From Oxytricha trifallax (lineage: Eukaryota > Ciliophora > Spirotrichea > Sporadotrichida > Oxytrichidae): DNA of 64,000 nucleotides. Position numbers and translations under genes: made by a program. The notes under the pieces were generated by a model. The model had not been told where the DNA came from. It worked only from the letters and a program-made list of their open reading frames with translations, and ran no database searches. Position 1 is the first letter of the stretch. Each line of letters starts with the position of its first letter. The stretch spans positions 51,375-115,374 of the forward strand of contig ARYC01017318.1 in NCBI GenBank assembly GCA_000711775.1, written 5' to 3'. Of the stretch, positions 57,688 through 64,000 are shown piece by piece.

Positions 57688-60600
57688 TCATTATATTTAA
57701 TTAATTTATAAGAATGTTTTGGCAACCCAAGGATTTTGCAGGTAACTAGAAACATAGGGTAGACCATATTCAAGATCAAACAATTTATTTCTGCATTATA
57801 GTGCTTCTTCATTGTCAGCATTATAAATTATAGTTTGAGTATTTTTTATTGAGATATTATATTATATTATATTGTTTAAAAAACGCATAGTTAAGCTTAC
57901 AGTGTAGATCATTGGCGCATTCACCTATACATTGCAAGTCTTCTGACCATAGTTTCTGTATTTTACTATAAAAAGGGGTTATACAATTAGACTCAACACT
58001 TACTTTAAATTAAAGTTACCATTTCCTTCAAAAATTTAAATATATGAAATGCAATGAAGCAATTGTTTTTTTAATATACTTGTAAAATCTATTGCTGACA
58101 TCTGGGGTAGTGCTGACTTCCTGAGAAAGCCAGGCATATTCCTTTGGGCTGTTGTCTACCATACCATATGACTAAGGGTAGCTCTAGGTGTCAATTACCC
58201 AACTACCAGTTTACTAAGCCACTTCCAAGTTGAAGTTAAGCACAGTATATTAAAATACATATAAATTATTTATATTTAACAAAAACCTACTAAACCATTT
58301 TAAGATTAAAATTAACCTAAAAAGTGAGTTAAGCACATCAATTTGAGTGGGGATATGATATTATGCATCCATAGTGTAAACTCGAGCTGAGGGGTTGTAT
58401 GTATGAGTACCCAGAGACCCTCCAACTTAAATTACACCAATAGGCAGTCCCGAAGTAGTTGATCTTATATTATATATTTATGAGAACATCTATTGAATAT
58501 TTGTTAAAATATAGAAAATCTAATGACTTTGAAAGAATCTGTGCCTTCATAACCGAAAGTCTGAAGACGTACAATGTTTTAAAATCTTTCCATTAACACA
58601 TTATATCTCTTAGCGAACTTTAAAATATAAACATATTTTCATTTAATCTGAAAAAATATTATTAAAAATCATTTAGTTAAAATATTTCAATAAACTGTCT
58701 GTTGCAATTTTCATTGCCAGGTGGAATATGTCCCATAATAATAGCCTACCAATTGTTATTCTCAGCATATTTTAGTCTACCCTCCAACCAAGCTAATTAA
58801 CTTCCTGCATCATTTGCATCTCTAATATATATCATGTTTTAATTCATACAATTATGTCATTTTTATGTGAAAAATATTAAATATTTAATTAACTCTGAGA
58901 GTACCAGAGTTATATGTATAGCACGACATGGTGTTTAGGACAATTAACATCACGTTTTATAGGGTGGAAGTGCGTGAGTTTTTATTCATATTGAACACTG
59001 AATAGTATCCATAATTTGTGAATTCAGCCCTAGCAGTAAACATATTATAATAAAACAGACTCATATTTATAAATATTAATTATAAGATAGTGAATCATGC
59101 TATTAAGGATAAGAGTCAATTTTTAAATTTAAAAATAAGTTTATCATTAATGCTGGTGCGAAGTTTTAACTCAGTAGCCAGTTTTTATAGTCTAGTTGGG
59201 TTTCTAAAGAACATATGATGAGTTAAATTTGGTAGGAATTCATCTGTACCAACTGCAGCAAACATCTAAGCATCTGGAAATGTCGTATTTATATAACTAA
59301 CGATCATTATTTTATACATGTAATAACTGAACATATATTATTATAAGTTAGAGAGTTAAACTGAAATTACCTGCGATATCAGATTCAGTCGCTTTTAAAT
59401 CTCTAGCTACTAAGCCTCCAGTCACTAGAATAATATAAAATTTTATCATTTAATTATATATGGTATAGCATACAATTAAAATTTTTAGAATTAAATCGGG
59501 TTGTCTAACAAATTTAATGGCATTAAGCATGGCTTAGAATGATTCTTGAGGAGTATCACAGGATTTTAGTATTTATTATGTGTAAAATTGTATAAAAAAG
59601 ACAATACTATATTTCAAATAAAATAACAATTGATTTCTCTCCCTTAGGATTTGCTAGTGGATCATCAGTACCATCTTTATATCTGCAGCAAATTAATCCA
59701 CCACATTTAGAGCTTGAACTGGTGTTGTACATATAGTCAATCAATTTGTTGTTAAATTCTCAAATTAATTAAAATGATTATATATATTATTTTGTGAACA
59801 TGTGGATCACTAATATGCAAAATAGAATATGAAGCTCTACCATTCTATCCTGCTATACTATCTTAAAATTACATGTTAATCATTATTTGATTATAATAAT
59901 TACTTTTTAATTAATCATAGAGGTTATTGATATAGTTGTCGCTTCTCACTGAGCTTGGTTTTGACTGTGTAAGTCTGCTCTGATAATCAGTTAAATTATA
60001 ATAAGTATAGGTTGGGGATGTACACACTGGAATCACAATTCTACAGAAGAAATCTTTTGATAGGACTTAAATAGAAGATGAAAAATATTGTCAATTTATC
60101 TATATTTTGTCTATATTTATAGATGAATTATATATCAAAATATTTATATAGACTTATTGGAATAAATTGGCTTAGAGTTCTTTTGTCATAAACCTAATCC
60201 TTTTAAATTAATTGCTATATAATAAGTTGTAATTTTGAAATAAAATGATCCTTAGCGCACAAGTTTCATTTTGATATCCAAGTGCATTTGTACATAGCAA
60301 GCCAGCAAATCCCACAAAAGCTTTATCATTTTCAGTGTCAAGCATAAATGTCTACAAACCCACTTATATTGCTTAACAAGCTGCACATGTATAATAAATA
60401 TATAATCAATTATATTTTTCATGAATTCATTACAATTAACATAGAATAAGAAGAAGAATTTGTTAATAAGTTTCCTTGTAATGCATTAATTAATTAATAT
60501 ATATGCTAATAATTAAATATTTTTATAAGGAAATTCTAGTAGAAAGGAATAAGGTCTACATTTCCACTAGTCTGTTACAATTGCTTCTTCACCTAATTTT

Positions 60601-61073
60601 TAACATTCATCAAATTATTTGAATCTCCTCCTCTGCTTTTAGAAGATTCAAATTGTTATAGTTTCTCTTCATGTTCAGATTTTATGTTTAGAATTTATTG
60701 TGAAGTTAAATTTAAATGCTTTTCATAAGAATTTTTCATGTTTTTGCTGCTATATTCAGTGTAATTTTATACATCTTCTAAGAGTTGAACATTATTAAAT
60801 TTGTGATTGTTTAGCTTTTTGAAGAATATATAATTAGTTAATATAGATTGATCATTGTTATTATCATATTTTTATATTGATAAACTATATTCATTAATAT
60901 AAGATATTTAAATTTATAAGCTTTGAATGATTCTCTTTTTTTTGATTGAAAAACTTCTTTAACATATTTTCATAAGATTTCTCATTATCTTTAGTATGCA
61001 CCTGTTCGATTGTCATTAAACTAAGCATTATTATTGAGAGGATACACATTTTTAATATTCGTAAAGAATTCAT
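57688..61073 (-). CDS. Acid-sphingomyelinase-like phosphodiesterase, secreted, many MDSs or exons
   Basis: The start at 61073 gives a signal peptide (MNSLRILKMCILSIIMLSLM...). An N-terminal Asn/Lys/Ser-rich region (60840-60560) precedes a saposin-like Cys cluster (60400-60250: CAACQAIQVG..., LLCTNALGYQNETC). The calcineurin-like metallophosphatase follows: LHISDPHVH (near 59805, the DxH metal motif), WLEGRLKYAENNNWQAIIMG then HIPPGNENCN (58716-58790, the GHxPPG metal-binding loop), TSGLPIGVIQVGGSLGTHTY and NPSARVYTMDAQYHIPTQID (58440-58330), VAQQTGSWVIDTQSYPQSYG (58200). It ends YLQNPWVAKTFL with TGA at 57688-57690. Family members hydrolyse phosphodiesters of sphingolipids or nucleotides in lysosome or outside the cell. 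Pointer AAAGCT (60813-60818/60919-60924) joins the first two MDSs in frame; the others were not resolved. Confidence 0.85.
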
Positions 61074-61458
61074 GTTTGATTAATGATTTTCATGATTTTT
61101 CAACATTTTAAAGTGTTCTATTGAAATTCCCATTATATTATAATAATACTTGAAAAAATAATAATTTAAATTAAAAATAAATCATTAAATAATGTGCTAG
61201 AGTATTTAAATTATTGAAGTTTGTTATTAAAATTAGTATTAATATTCCTTGTAAAATTATAAAATAGATCAAATAACCTTATATTTATCAAGCTATTCAT
61301 CTCAAATCAAAATATTAAAATATTGTATAAAATAATTATTATTTATTGAGATTTTTTATAATAAAATTAATTATAATATACTAAATATACATTACTCAAT
61401 TATATATATATCAATATATATATATTTATATTTATATGTAATTAATCGAGTAATATAA

Positions 61459-61595
61459 TCACTCGCAATCAAATACTGTTAAAGCTAGACCAAATGCTTA
61501 GAATATAGAAAATGGATATTGAGCGTCTAATTTAAACACATTGTCATTTGTCCTTCCAAACTGCACATTCATGCCTCTTATAAACCTAATAATAT
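61459..61595 (-). CDS. Probable last MDS of a Tubby-like gene
   Basis: The minus strand reads RGMNVQFGRTNDNVFKLDAQ, then YPFSIFQAFGLALTVFDCE and TGA at 61459-61461. This matches the C-terminus of Tubby domains (established pattern: QFGR...F.LD..YPLS..QAFAI.LSSFD...CE). Upstream on the minus strand, the next 150 bp give no Tubby-like sequence, and at 61751 a + strand gene begins. The preceding MDSs are therefore not adjacent; they must lie beyond the window, on another locus, or have been lost. Whether this is functional or a stray copy cannot be told here. Confidence 0.55.
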
Positions 61596-61750
61596 TTATT
61601 AATAAAAATTATAACACAGTCTAAAGCTTATTTATCAAATTTATAAGTTTATTGACAACTATTTCAAATCTTTCTAGAATTTGATAAAATAGGTATTTAA
61701 TACAAATTGATAGATTAATTATCTATTGATATATATTTATTATTTTATCA

Positions 61751-62655
61751 ATGGACTCTTTTTACACGAGTAGTAATCCTGAGGAAGAGGCTTTAATAGA
61801 AGCACCTTAATTAAAAACAGAATTATCCATTTAATAATGATTCAAGGGATTTAATTGATTATTTCTGTTAATCTTTTTTATCTCAAATATGCAAATATAT
61901 TGCAAAATCTTTTAAGTCATACTTTTTTTAATATTATAATACCCCATTAAAATAACAAACATTGAAGAAGCAAAAATCATAATAATAAATCCAGAGTGCA
62001 AATATAAACACTCAATCCCCTTCTAATAGTGATAAATCAGTGGATGGTAAATAATCTACTTAAATGTCTCAAGGGAAATATTTCTGTGAATAATGCAATA
62101 TTGCTTTTTAAAAGCCAAGTAAACTCAAGAGACACATTGCTAATGTTCATGAAGAAGTGGTAAGTTAATATTAAACTCATCAAGAATAAATTCATTATAA
62201 AAATAAGCATTGACTAATTTTTTGTCTAAATGCTTAATTACTTAATTCATTATTAATCAGTAGAAATCTAGTAAATTAATTTTAATTATATAGAGACCTT
62301 ATAAATGCGAAGATTGTGGATAAACCTATAAAAGAAAAGAGCATCTGACTAGACACTAGAGCTCAGTTCATAACGATAACAGGGAAATTGAGTGCCCATA
62401 TAAAGATAGCGAGGGCTGTCTATTAAAGTTCCCTAATAGAGACTAATAGAGAAAGCATATTCAGAGGAAGCATGAAAAAAGATTGTTTTGTGATTAAATT
62501 ATTATTAATTGAAATTAAAACCGACTTTTATTTGTGATATATGCTTCATGAAACAATTTGAGGACTAAAATGATTACTAAGAGGGTTTAAATCTCCTCAA
62601 TATAATAAAAAGTACTGAGATATAAGAAGACTCGTAACTAGACCTCTCTTATAAT
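61751..62655 (+). CDS. TFIIIA-type C2H2 zinc-finger gene, interrupted by a TBE
   Basis: Segment 1 starts at ATG 61751 (MDSFYTSSNPEEEALIEAPQ). After an IES, segment 2 (about 61960-62159) has a Gln/Ser linker and finger 1 (CEQCNIAFQKPSKLKRHIAN, VH). A 134-bp GT-AG intron (62160-62293) leads to finger 2 (CEDCGQTYKRKEHLTRHQSS, VH) and finger 3 (CPYKDSEGC...KHIQRKH, with the long Cys spacing seen in TFIIIA-like fingers). Pointer TTTGTGAT (62487-62494/62531-62538) joins in frame to CDICFMKQFEDQNDYQEGL, the start of a fourth finger. Its frame then runs straight into the TBE at 62656. The 3' end must lie beyond the transposon. Likely a DNA- or RNA-binding regulator. Confidence 0.82.
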
Positions 62656-64000
62656 CAAAACCCCAAAACCCTTTCAGTAGTTTGATTGAGTTTTTGATTG
62701 ATAAAAGTAGACTATTAGTGCATACTTTATATTAGGGTTTTAATAGGGTTTATGTAGGGGTTTAATGTTTAAATATTAGTATTTTAAGTGAGTATATGCG
62801 AGGTCTGGGGTCAGTTTATGACAGTGAGTATATAGATTTATTGTTTAAGTTGCGATATGGATGTGATGAATATAGTGAATAACTCAAGCCTGTTCTGAAT
62901 TATACGTCTATAGCAAGGCTACTCCATAAATCTCCAGCAACTGTGAGGTCTCACTGTCTATTAGCATTGAATTTAAAGAGATAGCATCTTAATTCTAAGC
63001 CTAAGAGACCCTTAAAATTTTAGCAGCATCATATTGAATATCTTATTAATGATAAGACTCTTAAATACTGGGCTCATTTCTCTCTAGCCTAGAGGGCTGT
63101 GATGTTTCATCGCCAATTTCCTGAGCTTCACATATCTGCTTAATCGATAGCTAACATATATAAAAAGAACGGAATATCTTACAAGACAGTCAATCGCATT
63201 AAGAGAGTGATTGACTTTAATGTTCCATTTTATAAGACTAATTTAAATTATATATTCGATTAAATGCAAAGGTCTTAAGAGCATAATATAAAGTTCATAC
63301 ACGCTGATGAGGCAGTATTCACCTTTAATACCTCATATCTAGGTCTTGGTATAAGAGGTACAGCAACATTGAAGTATATGATTAAAAGGTTAAGGTTTAA
63401 ACTCATGCAATACTTGGTGGAATAAGTGAAGATAGTGGCCTCGAGACTTATGTTATTCACCCTCGTTCTATAAAGACTGAATAATATATTAAATTCTTGC
63501 AATAACTCAGAGATAAGTACGCTGACTAAGAAATTATTCTATTCGTTGATAACTTGTCAGTTCATAAAACTAAAGACTCAAGGAAGGAATATGAAAGGCT
63601 AAATATAACACCTGTATTTAATGTTCCTTACAGCCCTTAGTTCAATGGAATTGAATTATATTGGGGGTTATTGAAAGGTCATTATAAGAAATTGCTGCTC
63701 TACCATCTGATGCATGATTTAAAGATAGATACAGTCGATTTTATTAAGAGTGCTGCTAAGAGAGTCAGCGATGAGAAAGCTAAAGTATGCGCAAGAGAAG
63801 GGAGATTTTGTGTATATAAATAAGTTTTAGATTTAAACGAATGAATAAGTTCACATATTAAATTTGCCCGTAAAGGGATTTGGCTTCTCTTTCTTTTCTT
63901 CCTCTTAAGGCTTGCTTGGGCCTTTGTTTTTTCTCTTAGGAGTGCCAGCTCCTGCATCTATGTTCATCTCTTCTGGCTTTTAGAAATCTTTGAAGAGCTT
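62656..64000 (+). mobile_element. TBE transposon, left part (continues past the window)
   Basis: The left end CAAAACCCCAAAACCC is preceded by AAT (the ANT target). The terminal region (TTTGATTGAGTTTTTGATTG, GGGTTTATGTAGGGG) matches the TBE at 23687, so it is the same family and orientation and better preserved. It contains the transposase and, on the minus strand from about 63850, the 3' end of the 22-kDa-type gene (Lys/Glu-rich tail, DAGAGT region at 63940-63960). Confidence 0.95.
62796..63844 (+). pseudogene. TBE transposase, one single-base deletion
   Basis: From ATG 62796 the frame is intact through YTSIARLLHKSPATVRSHC, KTLKYWAHFSLAQRAVMFH and FIHADEAVFTFNT (first catalytic Asp) to about 63331. 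Relative to the copy at 23823 one base is missing at 63331-63336. The following frame carries HAILGGISEDSGLETYVIHP, EIILFVDNLSVHKTKD (second Asp), SPQFNGIELYWG (Glu) and REGRFCVYKQVLDLNE, ending in TGA at 63842-63844. It is nearly intact: all three catalytic residues are present and there is only this one lesion. TAA/TAG are Gln throughout. Confidence 0.9.

Noticed and set aside
1..64000. Reading the window with the standard genetic code, giving only tiny ORFs and no genes
   Set aside because: Conserved domains (EMAP II, cyclin, metallophosphatase, C2H2, transposase) are continuous only when TAA and TAG are read as Gln.
1..64000. CRISPR arrays, rRNA operons or bacterial operons
   Set aside because: No regularly spaced repeats, no rRNA-like sequence, and gene structure is eukaryotic.

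Overview
This is germline (micronuclear) DNA of a hypotrich ciliate, closest to Oxytricha/Sterkiella among the organisms I know. Four observations support this. (1) Genes are read with TAA and TAG as glutamine and TGA as the only stop. (2) Coding DNA is cut into segments (MDSs) by very AT-rich spacers (IESs), and each IES is bounded by a short direct repeat (a pointer). Removing the IES and one pointer copy restores the frame. (3) Three transposons carry C4A4C4A4 telomere-like ends and encode the TBE gene set: a DDE transposase, a 22-kDa-type protein and a zinc-finger/kinase. (4) The DNA is extremely AT-rich. I cannot fix the species.

Layout. 1-4.0 kb: coding segments of unrecognised + strand gene(s), interrupted by a foldback element. 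4.2-10.5 kb: three - strand genes, two of them encoding related secreted proteins, plus a + strand gene at 7.9-8.8 kb. 10.9-13.7 kb: an AIMP1/ARC1-type tRNA-binding protein in seven MDSs, with a 916-bp IES. 14.8-21.7 kb: three more foldback elements, an unusual germline reading frame with many in-frame TGAs (16.4-18.8 kb) and decayed TBE pieces. 23.0-27.7 kb: a long hairpin and a full-length but decayed TBE with an internal inversion. 29-36 kb: dispersed MDSs of one or two unrecognised genes. 36.5 kb: a 470-bp element with an 8-bp target duplication. 38.2-42.6 kb: a multi-pass membrane protein, a single-pass membrane protein and an unrecognised gene. 43.7-47.8 kb: a second full-length TBE, of another family and opposite orientation. 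49.0 kb: a second copy of the 470-bp element. 49.9-56.7 kb: a cyclin-box protein with a very long Ser/Asn/Gln-rich tail. 57.7-61.1 kb: an acid-sphingomyelinase-like phosphodiesterase. 61.5 kb: what looks like the last MDS of a Tubby-like gene. 61.8-62.65 kb: a C2H2 zinc-finger gene that runs into a third TBE (62.66 kb to the window end).

How it works together. The window has two layers. The MDSs are kept and joined in the somatic nucleus. The IESs, TBEs and foldback elements are eliminated. For three genes (9573-10534, 10882-13706, 40329-40942) the nucleotides left after removing the proposed IESs or introns are an exact multiple of three, and the ORF runs from ATG to TGA. That is the best internal test available without a somatic genome. 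All joins I could make are in linear order, so none of these genes is visibly scrambled. The isolated Tubby-like segment hints that another locus may be.
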